The notes beneath the pieces are model-generated. The model did no database searches and had not been told where the DNA came from. It was given only the letters and a program-made list of their open reading frames with translations. 41,000 nucleotides of DNA, taken from Bacteroidia bacterium (lineage in GTDB: Bacteria; Bacteroidota; Bacteroidia; Bacteroidales; Paludibacteraceae). Shown piece by piece: positions 8,441 through 15,984 of this stretch. The DNA lies in the NCBI GenBank assembly GCA_009929445.1, contig SAAL01000023.1:1-41000 (forward strand), written 5' to 3'. How positions within the stretch are numbered: position 1 is the stretch's first letter; each line of letters opens with the position of its first letter. Made by a program: the position numbers and the translations under genes.

Positions 8441-10945
8441 TTATTTCTCTCTCGCCTTTTCAGCAAGTTGTTTTATCGCTTGTTCCATGTTTCCGTCCAA
8501 TGCTTCCGCTTTGTTCATCACCTCCATTTTTTCGGTCTCTTCGGTGGTGTAAGTCAGGTACTCTTCGGTAGAAACTTCGGTGGCATACACGGCGGAATGC
8601 GTACCGCCCAGCCCAATCCACACCTCTTTGTAGAGCCGTCCGGCATCGTTGTTCATATTGATGGAAAGGATCTGCGATTTTTCCTTTTCGGTCAACCCCA
8701 GCATATCCCGGATGCTGTCGAACTTGTTGGCGTACTTGCGTTGGTCCAGCAGAATTTTACAGTCCGAGTTATTGATGATACTCTCTTTCACGATGGGACT
8801 TTGGATAATGTCGTCCACCTCCTGCGTTACCACGATGGCTTCGCCAAAATACTTGCGGACGGTTTTGTAGAGATACTTGATGTAGTCCGCCATATTTGCC
8901 GAAGCGATGGCTTTCCACGCTTCCTCTATCAAAATCATCTTGCGGATACCTTTCAGCCGCCGCATCTTATTGATGAAAACTTCCATAATGATGATGGTTA
9001 CCACCGGAAAGAGGTCTTTGTTGTCTTTCACGGCATCAATCTCGAAAACGATAAATCGTTTGTTCAAGAGGTCGATGTTTTTGTCGGAATTGAGCAGAAA
9101 GTCGTAGCGTCCGCCCCGGTAGTACTGTTTGAGGGTGGTCAGCAGGTTGTCGATGTTGAAATCTTCTTTGGTTACTTTGATATCTCGCTGCTCCAAGTCG
9201 TGGCGGTAGCTGTCCCGCAGAAACTCGTAAAACGAATTAAATCCCGGCGTAATCTGCCTGTTCTCTCGGATTAAATCGAGGTAAGCGTTTACGGCAGAAC
9301 CCAATTCGCCCGCTTCGGTTTTGGAAATCTTTTCGTCTTCACTTTTCCACAACGTGAGCAAAAGCGTAGAGATACTTTCCCGTTTTTCCACGTCATAGAC
9401 GTAATCATCCGTATAGAAGGGATTGAACGAGATGGGATTTTCATCCGTGTAGGTGTAATAAATACCGTCTTCGCCTTTGGTTTTTTGGTGGATCAGGTTG
9501 TTCAGCCCCTGGTAGGAATTTCCCGTATCCACGAGCAAGACGTGCGTGCCCTGTTCGTAATACTGGCGTACCATATGATTGGTAAAGAACGATTTTCCGC
9601 TTCCCGAAGGCCCCAAAATAAATTTGTTGCGGTTCGTGATAATGCCTTTTCGCATCGGTAAGTCGGAAATATCCAGATGCAGGGGCTTTCCGCTCAATCG
9701 GTCTGCCATCTTGATGCCGAAAGGCGAAGGGGAACTTTTGTAGTTGGTTTCTCCGGTAAAGAAACAGAGCGCCTGTTCGATGAAGGTGTAGAAACTCTCT
9801 TCGGCGGGAAAATCGCCCGCGTTGCCCGGCATTGCCGCCCAATAGAGCGTTCCGGTATCCACGGTATTGTGGCGTGGACGGCATTCCATCAGGGCGAGCG
9901 CCGAACCGACGTCGTTTTTTATCTGTTTGAGTTCTTCCCGGTCGTCGCTCCACGCCAACACGTTGAAGTGGGCTTTGATGGAAGTCAAGCCTTGCGAGTG
10001 TGCTACGTTCAGATATTCTTCTATCCATTCGCGGTTAATTTGGTTGGAACGGGAATAGCGTGCCAGCGAGTGCATATTGCGGGCTTGCTTCTCGAAGTTT
10101 TTCAGGTTCTCGTCGCTTTCGCCGATAAAAAGGTATTGGTTGTAGATATGGTTGCACGGTAAAAGCAGTCCTACGGGTGCGGCGAACGACAACCGGCAGT
10201 CGGAACGGTCGGTCGATAGTTTTTCGTAGCGGCTGTCGGTGCTGACTTGGTTCGGCAGATCGTCCGTGTTGCCCAAGGTGTGCAGGCACAGGTAATTGTC
10301 GCCGATTTTTACTTCCGATGCTCCCAGTTTTATATCCGTCAACGACGCTGCTTCCGCTTCACTCAACGTGAAATAGCGGTCTAACAATCCTCTCTTTCCG
10401 TCCGTTCCGCAAATATCGTCTGCCGAAAGGCGGGTGAGTTGCATCATTCCGCTGTCGTTGATGATCCGTTCAAATTGATCTACGCTTTCCAAAAACCGCA
10501 CGACGGTTTCTTTGTCTTTTACCTCTTTGGGCAGAATGCTTCCGCGGCACAGGGTGCTGAAATCGCTCTGCTGTGCCATCCGCTGTTTGGTGGTTTTGGT
10601 CAGGTAGAGGTAAACGGAATGGTTGAGGAACGGACGTTCATTGAAATGGCGTTCGAATGAACGGTATAGGAACGAGAGGTTTTCCCTGCCGAAATCGGCT
10701 TGGTAGTTTTCTTTGATGTACCAGTCCTGCTTGTGCAGGATGCTGTATTCGGGCAGTACACGCACGGCTTTGTTCCACGCGGCGTGCATCATCTCGTATT
10801 CGGGCGAGGTAAGGGTAAAGAGTTCGGGCAGTTCCAGCGCGAAGGCGACGGTTACATCGGCATCTTTCGATACGATGCAGCCGCCTTCTATCGCCAGCAA
10901 CGGGAACTTGCTTTCCAGTTCGCTTGTTTTGCTTCGGTTTCTCAT
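8441..10945 (-). CDS. traG: Conjugative transfer ATPase TraG, VirB4 family
   Basis: This cytoplasmic ATPase of about 834 residues powers assembly of the mating channel. It begins MRNRSKTSELESKFPLLAIE, typical of TraG. The Walker A motif GPSGSGKSFFTNHM is near residue 445 and the Walker B-like MILIEEAWKA near residue 670, followed by the conserved IVVTQEVDDIIQSP. Length and motif spacing match VirB4-like TraG proteins. I chose the start at 10945 because its ATG overlaps the traF stop as ATGA; the frame runs open to 11092, but that part lies within traF and looks spurious. Confidence 0.95.
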   Translation of the reverse strand: MRNRSKTSELESKFPLLAIEGGCIVSKDADVTVAFALELPELFTLTSPEYEMMHAAWNKAVRVLPEYSILHKQDWYIKENYQADFGRENLSFLYRSFERHFNERPFLNHSVYLYLTKTTKQRMAQQSDFSTLCRGSILPKEVKDKETVVRFLESVDQFERIINDSGMMQLTRLSADDICGTDGKRGLLDRYFTLSEAEAASLTDIKLGASEVKIGDNYLCLHTLGNTDDLPNQVSTDSRYEKLSTDRSDCRLSFAAPVGLLLPCNHIYNQYLFIGESDENLKNFEKQARNMHSLARYSRSNQINREWIEEYLNVAHSQGLTSIKAHFNVLAWSDDREELKQIKNDVGSALALMECRPRHNTVDTGTLYWAAMPGNAGDFPAEESFYTFIEQALCFFTGETNYKSSPSPFGIKMADRLSGKPLHLDISDLPMRKGIITNRNKFILGPSGSGKSFFTNHMVRQYYEQGTHVLLVDTGNSYQGLNNLIHQKTKGEDGIYYTYTDENPISFNPFYTDDYVYDVEKRESISTLLLTLWKSEDEKISKTEAGELGSAVNAYLDLIRENRQITPGFNSFYEFLRDSYRHDLEQRDIKVTKEDFNIDNLLTTLKQYYRGGRYDFLLNSDKNIDLLNKRFIVFEIDAVKDNKDLFPVVTIIIMEVFINKMRRLKGIRKMILIEEAWKAIASANMADYIKYLYKTVRKYFGEAIVVTQEVDDIIQSPIVKESIINNSDCKILLDQRKYANKFDSIRDMLGLTEKEKSQILSINMNNDAGRLYKEVWIGLGGTHSAVYATEVSTEEYLTYTTEETEKMEVMNKAEALDGNMEQAIKQLAEKAREK

Positions 10946-11280
10946 CGGGTGTTTCCTTTCTTTTCGGGTGGGGTTTGCAGCAACCGGCTCACGGAACGGC
11001 GGCATATCAAGTAGCGGGGATGGTAGCCTACTGCCCGGCGTTTCATCAAGCCGTGTTCTCCGTATTTGCGGTTCATCGCGAACGTTTGCCACACCAACAG
11101 GGTGGCACCCGATACGCCAATGACCAAACAGAGAATTTGGCTCACGCCGAACATATAGAGTATGACTACCAACACGAATGTCGCCAACAGCCCGCCCGCG
11201 AAAATGAACAGGTATTGGGCTTTCAGTCCCTTGAACTCCACCGTTCTGCCGATGCCTTTGTTGATTTCGTAAGCCCCCAT
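10942..11280 (-). CDS. traF: Conjugative transposon protein TraF (DUF4133), VirB3-like
   Basis: This 112-residue membrane protein starts MGAYEINKGIGRTVEFKGLK. It has two adjacent hydrophobic segments (about residues 22-41 and 45-68) and a basic C-terminus with the conserved KYGEHGLMKRRAVGYHPRYL. This is the TraF/DUF4133 pattern, probably equivalent to VirB3. The start at 11280 lies one base after the traE stop, and the longer reading to 11319 would overlap traE. The stop overlaps the traG start. Confidence 0.9.
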   Translation of the reverse strand: MGAYEINKGIGRTVEFKGLKAQYLFIFAGGLLATFVLVVILYMFGVSQILCLVIGVSGATLLVWQTFAMNRKYGEHGLMKRRAVGYHPRYLICRRSVSRLLQTPPEKKGNTR

Positions 11281-11281
11281 T

Positions 11282-11584
11282 TTACAGGAAGAATGAGCGT
11301 AAAATGGTGGCTGCCACAATCAGGAATACGCATGCACCGAACCACGAAGCGGCGGTTTTCGAGGTGTCGGGGTCGCCGGATGAGAATTTTCCGTAGACTT
11401 TTACCCCGCCGATAAGTCCCACGACGGCGCCGATGGCGTAGATAAGTTTGGTTGCCGGGTCGAAATAACCGGTGATCATCTTGGTGGCATCGTTAATTCC
11501 GGCGGTGCCGTCTCCGGCGGCCAAGGCGTTGGCAATGGTGAAGGCAAAAAGGGTTAGCGTGAAAAGGATTTTTTTCTTTGTCAT
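11282..11584 (-). CDS. traE: Conjugative transposon protein TraE (DUF4134), VirB2-like
   Basis: This 100-residue protein has a signal sequence (cleavage around NALAAGDG) and two membrane segments: LIYAIGAVVGLIGGVKVYGK and, after the turn SSGDPDTSKTAASWF, GACVFLIVAATILRSFF. This matches the TraE/DUF4134 family, regarded as the VirB2-like pilin subunit. It is the first gene after the stem-loop at 11642-11710, so the traE-to-traQ block may be transcribed separately or by read-through. Confidence 0.92.
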   Translation of the reverse strand: MTKKKILFTLTLFAFTIANALAAGDGTAGINDATKMITGYFDPATKLIYAIGAVVGLIGGVKVYGKFSSGDPDTSKTAASWFGACVFLIVAATILRSFFL

Positions 11585-11641
11585 AATATTGGGTATTTAA
11601 GGTTAAAAAAAATGTCGCTTCTGTTTCCGGCTGAAAACGGC

Positions 11642-11710
11642 AAAAAAAGAGAGCGGAACAAGCCATAGATTTAAGGTTTAGATTGGCTGACGCGGCTTGT
11701 TCAGTCTCTT
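11642..11710 (-). terminator. Intrinsic terminator or attenuator ahead of traE
   Basis: GGCTTGTTC (11694-11702) and GAACAAGCC (11656-11664) form a perfect 9-bp stem, extended past a small bulge by TCTCTT/AAGAGA. Read on the minus strand the stem is followed at once by a run of about seven T (11642-11648). That is the layout of a rho-independent terminator between the traD-like gene and traE, so it may set the level of the downstream transfer genes. Confidence 0.65.
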
Positions 11711-11718
11711 GCTTTCAA

Positions 11719-11742
11719 GGTTCAGGTTTAGGTTCAGGTTTA
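11719..11742. repeat. Tandem 12-base repeat upstream of traE
   Basis: GGTTCAGGTTTA occurs twice in perfect tandem at 11719-11730 and 11731-11742, inside the 190-base gap between traE and the traD-like gene and next to the predicted terminator. Its function is unknown. Short AT-rich tandem words of this sort also occur in other gaps of this operon. Confidence 0.7.
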
Positions 11743-11774
11743 ATTGGTTTTCTTGTTTATTCGTTTTAGCTGTT

Positions 11775-12398
11775 TTATAAAAATGTCATCCAATGTTCCG
11801 GCGGTGTTTCGGTTTCGGCTGTTTCGGTTTTATCGGTTCCGACTAATATCTGCATCAACTGTTGGTTGAGTTTTTGTTGCAGGGCTTGGTGCGTTTTCAG
11901 TTTTTCTAAAAAATCGCTTCCTTGCAGTTTGGCTGCCGCTTGTTGCAAGTGCGGTTTTTCTTGTTCCGACAGCGTATCGCGTTCCACGGCTCGCTGTATT
12001 TGGCGGATTTCTTTGGTGGTGAGGCTTTCGTCGGACACTTCGATGTCTTGGCCGAAAAGGATGTCGAGTTCTTCTTTCTCAATCACGTTTTCGTCTATTT
12101 CGTTTTCGGGCGACATTGGATGAAACTCGTTTGTATCGTCCTTGCTCGGACTTTCGGGTGCAAATGTAGGTGGTTTTTCCGTCCGATTTTCATCGGCTTC
12201 CCCGGGCTTTCTTTCCGTTTCCCGCGATGGAAACGAGGTCTTGGTTGTGCCGATGACGGATGTTTGTTTTTCGTTTCGGATGGGTGGTTGAGAAAGGGTG
12301 TTGGGACTGTTTTTCGGCGTTTTTCTGCCGTGTACAAACAGAATGATGTACACCAACAGCAGTACAATGACGACTAAAAGGATGGGTATTGCATTCAT
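11775..12398 (-). CDS. Probable conjugative transposon protein TraD, single-pass membrane protein
   Basis: This 207-residue protein has an N-terminal membrane segment (AIPILLVVIVLLLVYIILFV, residues 3-22), a basic stop-transfer stretch (HGRKTPKN) and a long polar, low-complexity middle. The C-terminal helical region includes EKEELDILFGQDIEVSDESL and LEKLKTHQALQQKLNQQL. Position and shape match the gene called traD in CTnDOT-like elements, but the sequence is not distinctive enough to be sure. It lies 13 bases after the DUF3408 gene. Its role is unknown. Confidence 0.65.
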   Translation of the reverse strand: MNAIPILLVVIVLLLVYIILFVHGRKTPKNSPNTLSQPPIRNEKQTSVIGTTKTSFPSRETERKPGEADENRTEKPPTFAPESPSKDDTNEFHPMSPENEIDENVIEKEELDILFGQDIEVSDESLTTKEIRQIQRAVERDTLSEQEKPHLQQAAAKLQGSDFLEKLKTHQALQQKLNQQLMQILVGTDKTETAETETPPEHWMTFL

Positions 12399-12411
12399 GA
12401 TTAATGGTTTT

Positions 12412-12810
12412 TTAAGGAATGATGGGTTTTCGTTTGTTTTTCTCGATGCCTTTGCCTATCACGTCTTTGTGCCGGGAAAGGTGTTCCCGCAAGATGTTTT
12501 CGATGTAGGCGGACAGGGTGGTTTTGCTTCGCAAATCGTGCAGGATGTGACGAAACACATCGAGTGTTTCTCTGTTCAACGAGAAGGATACACGATTTTC
12601 TATTATACATGGATTGAGAAATGTTTCCATATAGGTTTCTAAATCTATATTGAATGAAAGAGTTTTGGGACTGGGTTTCTCTTGTGGCTTTTCCTGCCGC
12701 TCTTTGGGCAGACGAACTTCTTCCGGTTTTGTTTCTTCCGGTTCCATCCCTGCCATTTTGCGGATTTGTTCGGCAATGACTTTGTTGCGTTGTTCTTCGA
12801 TTGTGGACAT
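12412..12810 (-). CDS. DUF3408 protein, TraB-like accessory conjugation protein
   Basis: This 132-residue soluble protein has a Glu/Lys/Pro-rich N-terminal half. A compact C-terminal domain runs from about residue 65 (FLNPCIIENRVSFSLNRETL), followed by DVFRHILHDL and LSAYIENILREHLSRHKDVI. That last part resembles the ribbon-helix-helix-like ending of the DUF3408 family found beside ParA-like genes in Bacteroidales elements. It may bind DNA and act with the traA product in segregation or transfer control, which is inferred from position. Confidence 0.75.
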   Translation of the reverse strand: MSTIEEQRNKVIAEQIRKMAGMEPEETKPEEVRLPKERQEKPQEKPSPKTLSFNIDLETYMETFLNPCIIENRVSFSLNRETLDVFRHILHDLRSKTTLSAYIENILREHLSRHKDVIGKGIEKNKRKPIIP

Positions 12811-12859
12811 ATCTTGATTTACGATTTTGGATTTAGGATTTACGATTGAATTATTACGA

Positions 12860-13648
12860 TTACAGTGTGAGTTTACGGATGATTTCTTCGGCTAATTCTT
12901 CGATACCGCTTCCGGGAAGCAGTTTTTTGTCGGGCGAGAGGTAGGTGGAACGAAACACGTCGCGGTTGTCGGGCGACAGCTCTTTTTTGAAGCGGGACGA
13001 GCGTGGCAGACGGCTCTCGAAAATGCCTAATTCCTGACGGGCGATTTCCCGGTCGTAAAACTCGATGACAGCGGGATTGACCCGCTTGTCGATTTTGTTC
13101 CACAGCATAAAAATCTGACGGATTTTACTGCTCGTGAGCGACACGCCCAAATCGCGTACGACGAGGGCGTAGGTCATGCAGGCAACCAGCGATTGCGGGT
13201 CGGGTTCGATGGGCGAAATCACGTAGTCCAAATCGACCGTCAAGCCGACCAACGCCGTATCGTCGGCTCTGCCGGGCAGATCGAAAAAGATGTAATCGAA
13301 TTTTTCAGCCGGATGGGCTGCCATAAAGTTTTCGGCATCTTGTAATGCTTTTTCTGACGTGCTTTTGAGAATGTAATAGGAATGCTTGTTGAAACGCTCG
13401 AAATGATTTTTCATTCGTTCCAAAAATGCGGGATTGCCGTTTTGAATGGCTTGTTTGTCTCTATCGCGCATATTGTAAAAGCTGTATTGCGAAAAATCGC
13501 AGTCCACCACAAAGAGGTTGCGTTTTTTCTCGTAATAAAGGTAGCTTGCCAATATCTCGGCGATACTGCTTTTGCCTACCCCGCCTTTCAGCGAACCGAA
13601 ACCCACGTAAACGGGACGGTGCATTTGTTCATTCTTTTGTTCTTGCAT
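12860..13648 (-). CDS. traA: ParA-family ATPase, conjugative transposon TraA
   Basis: This 262-residue protein carries the deviant Walker A motif KGGVGKSS at residues 21-28, the switch I region VVDCDFSQYSFYNMR and a Walker B region DYIFFDLPGRADDTA. These place it among ParA/MinD-type ATPases. In Bacteroidales elements this is the first gene of the transfer operon and is named traA. It may position or partition the element or its transfer complex. The iteron-like repeat region directly upstream could be its binding or control site. Confidence 0.88.
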   Translation of the reverse strand: MQEQKNEQMHRPVYVGFGSLKGGVGKSSIAEILASYLYYEKKRNLFVVDCDFSQYSFYNMRDRDKQAIQNGNPAFLERMKNHFERFNKHSYYILKSTSEKALQDAENFMAAHPAEKFDYIFFDLPGRADDTALVGLTVDLDYVISPIEPDPQSLVACMTYALVVRDLGVSLTSSKIRQIFMLWNKIDKRVNPAVIEFYDREIARQELGIFESRLPRSSRFKKELSPDNRDVFRSTYLSPDKKLLPGSGIEELAEEIIRKLTL

Positions 13649-13668
13649 TGTTTTCTTTTTTTAATTGT

Positions 13669-13885
13669 TGGTGTATTCTTTTATTCTTTTCTGCATACAT
13701 TTTTGTATTCTTTTATTCTTCTAATAATGTATTCATTCTCTTCTGTATTCTTTTATGTATTCTTTTCTGCACAACTGCATAACTGCATTATTGCACAAAG
13801 AAAATATTGCACACATTCTTGTACTCTTTCTTTTGTTTATTCTTTTGTTTGTTCATTCTCTTATTCTTGTATTCTTTTCTGTATG
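13669..13885. repeat. Iteron-like repeats upstream of traA
   Basis: The word TATTCTT occurs at least nine times in this AT-rich stretch, often as GTATTCTTTT or TTATTCTTTT, with CATTCT variants between. A second word, ACTGCAT, occurs at 13773-13788 next to TTGCAC repeats. It begins about 20 bases from the traA start, on the operator side of a ParA-type gene. It could be a partition site or operator, or simply slippage-prone sequence. The long minus-strand reading frame through it looks repeat-driven and is not called. Confidence 0.6.
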
Positions 13886-13976
13886 CTTGCACAAAGAAAA
13901 GCGGAAAAGCACCAACATCAAGGCTTCGATTGACTGCGCTTCCTTTGGCTTTCTTTGGATGGAAACAAACCTGCCA

Positions 13977-14004
13977 TTTGCTACAAATTAGCGGTGTAAC
14001 TTTG
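13977..14004 (+). promoter_or_regulatory. Probable mob promoter, Bacteroidota type
   Basis: TAACTTTG at 13997-14004 matches the Bacteroidota -7 element TAnnTTTG exactly. A TTTG at 13977-13980 could be the -33 element, but the 16-base spacing is a few bases shorter than usual. Transcription would start near 14,010, giving mobA an untranslated leader of about 200 bases that contains the inverted repeats at 14102-14168. Confidence 0.55.
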
Positions 14005-14101
14005 CACCGGATTTGTTCACACCGTTCCCGAATACGGATTTTTGGCTGGTCGGCACCTGCGTTTTCGACTGCCCGGAATAGCTTTTCAATACGTTTTATT
14101 C

Positions 14102-14168
14102 GGCAAGGTGTACTTTTGTCCGACAACCTGCCGTTTTGCCGACAAAAGTCCCTTGCCCCGGTGCGGGG
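14102..14168. other. Candidate oriT: nested inverted repeats upstream of mobA
   Basis: GGCAAGG (14102-14108) with ACTTTTGTC (14112-14120) pairs with GACAAAAGT (14141-14149) and CCTTGCC (14151-14157), giving 16 base pairs interrupted by a small internal loop. CCCCG-GTG-CGGGG at 14156-14168 forms a second tight hairpin overlapping the right arm. Such repeats beside relaxase genes are typical of transfer origins, and this is the strongest such structure in the mob-tra gap. A regulatory leader structure is the alternative. The nick site cannot be placed. Confidence 0.5.
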
Positions 14169-14216
14169 ATGTGAGCTTACTCCGAAGTCGTAAGCTAAAA
14201 ACCTAAAACCGATACA

Positions 14217-14618
14217 ATGAAAAAGAACCAAGAAATTGAAAACACTACGTCGTTTCGTTATTACCTGCGGTTGAATGAAACGGACAATACCCGCTTTCTC
14301 GACCTCTACGAGCGTTCGGGGGCAAAAAGCAAGTCGGATTTTATCCGTCATCGGATTTTTCAAACCCCTTTCCGGGTGATTTCGCACGATGCTTCTGCCG
14401 TGGATTTCTACGTGCGATTGACGCATATCAATGCCCAAATTCGTAAAATCGGGATGCTGTATAATCAGGCTGTCCGCTCGATTAACGTCTATCATTCGGT
14501 AAATACCGCCCGTGTTTTGCTCTCCAAATTGGAAGTTTACCAGGAAAATTGCATCGCTCTTTTGGAAGAAAGCATCCGTTTAACCACTGAATTTAACACG
14601 AAATGGTTGCCGAAATAA
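14217..14618 (+). CDS. mobA: Mobilization protein MobA, relaxosome accessory factor
   Basis: This 133-residue protein has an N-terminal FRYYLRLNETDNTRFLDLYE segment and SKSDFIRHRIF, a ribbon-helix-helix-like arrangement. A helical C-terminal part follows (YVRLTHINAQIRKIGMLYNQ, AVRSINVYHSV). This is the pattern of MobA/MobC-type relaxosome proteins that bind oriT and help the relaxase. It follows the candidate oriT by 48 bases and overlaps mobB by 16 bases, which suggests translational coupling. Confidence 0.85.
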   Translation: MKKNQEIENTTSFRYYLRLNETDNTRFLDLYERSGAKSKSDFIRHRIFQTPFRVISHDASAVDFYVRLTHINAQIRKIGMLYNQAVRSINVYHSVNTARVLLSKLEVYQENCIALLEESIRLTTEFNTKWLPK

Positions 14619-15877
14619 CTGCTCCAATTAGTCTGAAAAATGTCTTGGCTTACAACTTCGGGAAGGTGAAATCGGAAACGGCTTCGGTGATTCTGACTTC
14701 GGGATTGAGCGTGGATGAGCGTGGCGAAACAGATCTGCTTCGGGCGTTGGCGGATATGGAAAACCGTTTGCCGTCGGGCATCCGCACCAAGAAACCGGTG
14801 TTTCATTGCTCTATCAATCCGCATCCCGATGATGTGCTGACTTCGGCACAACTACAAGCCATTGCCAAAGAGTATATGGAACGGATGGGGTACGAAAATC
14901 AGCCTTACATCGTGTTTAAGCACAATGATATTGCCCGCGAACACATTCATATCGTTTCGCTTCGGGTGGATAGTTTCGGGAAGAAGTTACCACACGCTTT
15001 CGAGGGCAGACGAAGCAAAAAGATTACCGATGAGTTGGAACTGAAATACGGTTTGATACCGAGTGGAAACCGCAAAAATCGGAAAGAGGATGTTACGGTA
15101 AAAGAGGTAATACCGGCAGATATAAACAAAGGAAATGTCCGGGAACAGATTGCCGGTGTGGTGCGGGCGGTGCTGAAATGTTACGCTTTTCAGTCGTTGG
15201 GCGAGATGAATTTGCTCCTGTCCCGATACAATATTTCTGTGGAAGAAGTCCGCAAGGAATACAAAGGAAAGCAGTACGACGGATTGGTGTATGCCATAAC
15301 AGACAAAGACGGAAATAAATTGATGTCGCCTTTGCACGCCAATAAAATTGGTCGGGGAACGGGATTTAGTGCCGTTTTTAGCCATTTTGAGAAATCGAAA
15401 GCGCTTATCAAAGAGAAAGCTCCTTTGCTTCGCAATGCGATAATGGAAGTCATGAAAACTACGCCCGATAAAGAGCGGTTTTTGGCGGAAATGAAAGCAC
15501 GCGGTATTGATGTGGTTCTGCGTGAAAACGAGCAAGGGCGTATTTACGGCATCACGTTTATTTCGGACACGTTGGGCGTAGTAGCCAATGGTTCCCGATT
15601 GGGTAAAGGCTACTCGGCGAATGTATTCAACGAGTATTTCGCGAGCGGGAAAAATCCGTTTTTGGACTATACCGTGCCACCGGAAAATGCCCTGACAGCG
15701 ATAGATTTGAAAGAGTTAGAACAAAGCCTTGCTATCGAAGAGGAAACATATTTCGAGGAATTTACCGAAGAGCCTGACCTGCCGATTACCGTACACGGCA
15801 TCGACTACAAGGAATTGGCTTTCCAACGGAAGTTGAGAAACAAGCACGGGAAACTTAAAATAAAGAGAAAAAGATAA
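14603..15877 (+). CDS. mobB: Relaxase MobB, MOBP-like nuclease
   Basis: This 424-residue relaxase should nick oriT, attach to the 5' end and pilot the strand into the recipient. The N-terminal domain shows motif III with the metal-binding histidines in HNDIAREHIHIVSLRVD (His107, His114, His116). The upstream segment KPVFHCSINPHPDDVL is typical of Bacteroidales relaxases, and the catalytic Tyr is probably Tyr18 in VLAYNFG. The C-terminal half is variable and ends in a basic tail (KHGKLKIKRKR). It starts within the end of mobA. Confidence 0.92.
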   Translation: MVAEITAPISLKNVLAYNFGKVKSETASVILTSGLSVDERGETDLLRALADMENRLPSGIRTKKPVFHCSINPHPDDVLTSAQLQAIAKEYMERMGYENQPYIVFKHNDIAREHIHIVSLRVDSFGKKLPHAFEGRRSKKITDELELKYGLIPSGNRKNRKEDVTVKEVIPADINKGNVREQIAGVVRAVLKCYAFQSLGEMNLLLSRYNISVEEVRKEYKGKQYDGLVYAITDKDGNKLMSPLHANKIGRGTGFSAVFSHFEKSKALIKEKAPLLRNAIMEVMKTTPDKERFLAEMKARGIDVVLRENEQGRIYGITFISDTLGVVANGSRLGKGYSANVFNEYFASGKNPFLDYTVPPENALTAIDLKELEQSLAIEEETYFEEFTEEPDLPITVHGIDYKELAFQRKLRNKHGKLKIKRKR

Positions 15878-15883
15878 ACAACC

Positions 15884-15970
15884 GGAACACGGATCACACC
15901 GATAAAACGGATAAACACGGATAGATTTATCATCTGTGATAATCGGTCAAATCCGTGTTATCCGTGTTCC
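15884..15970. repeat. Nested inverted repeat between mobB and mobC
   Basis: GGAACACGGAT (15884-15894) and ATCCGTGTTCC (15960-15970) form an 11-bp perfect outer stem. AACACGGAT (15914-15922) and ATCCGTGTT (15951-15959) form a 9-bp inner one, and further ACGGAT words lie between. The whole gap could fold into one long hairpin, in the manner of REP-type intergenic elements. It may stabilise the mobAB message or reduce mobC expression. Confidence 0.65.
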
Positions 15971-15984
15971 AAAATATTTTATAT

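Noticed and set aside
10946-11092. Upstream extension of traG
   Set aside because: The extra 49 codons lie inside traF. The ATGA overlap at 10942-10945 and the usual TraG beginning favour the shorter form.
13788-14495. Long minus-strand open frame across the traA-mobA gap
   Set aside because: It runs through the repeats, the promoter and the first half of mobA in antisense, shows no domain, and its composition is repeat-driven.
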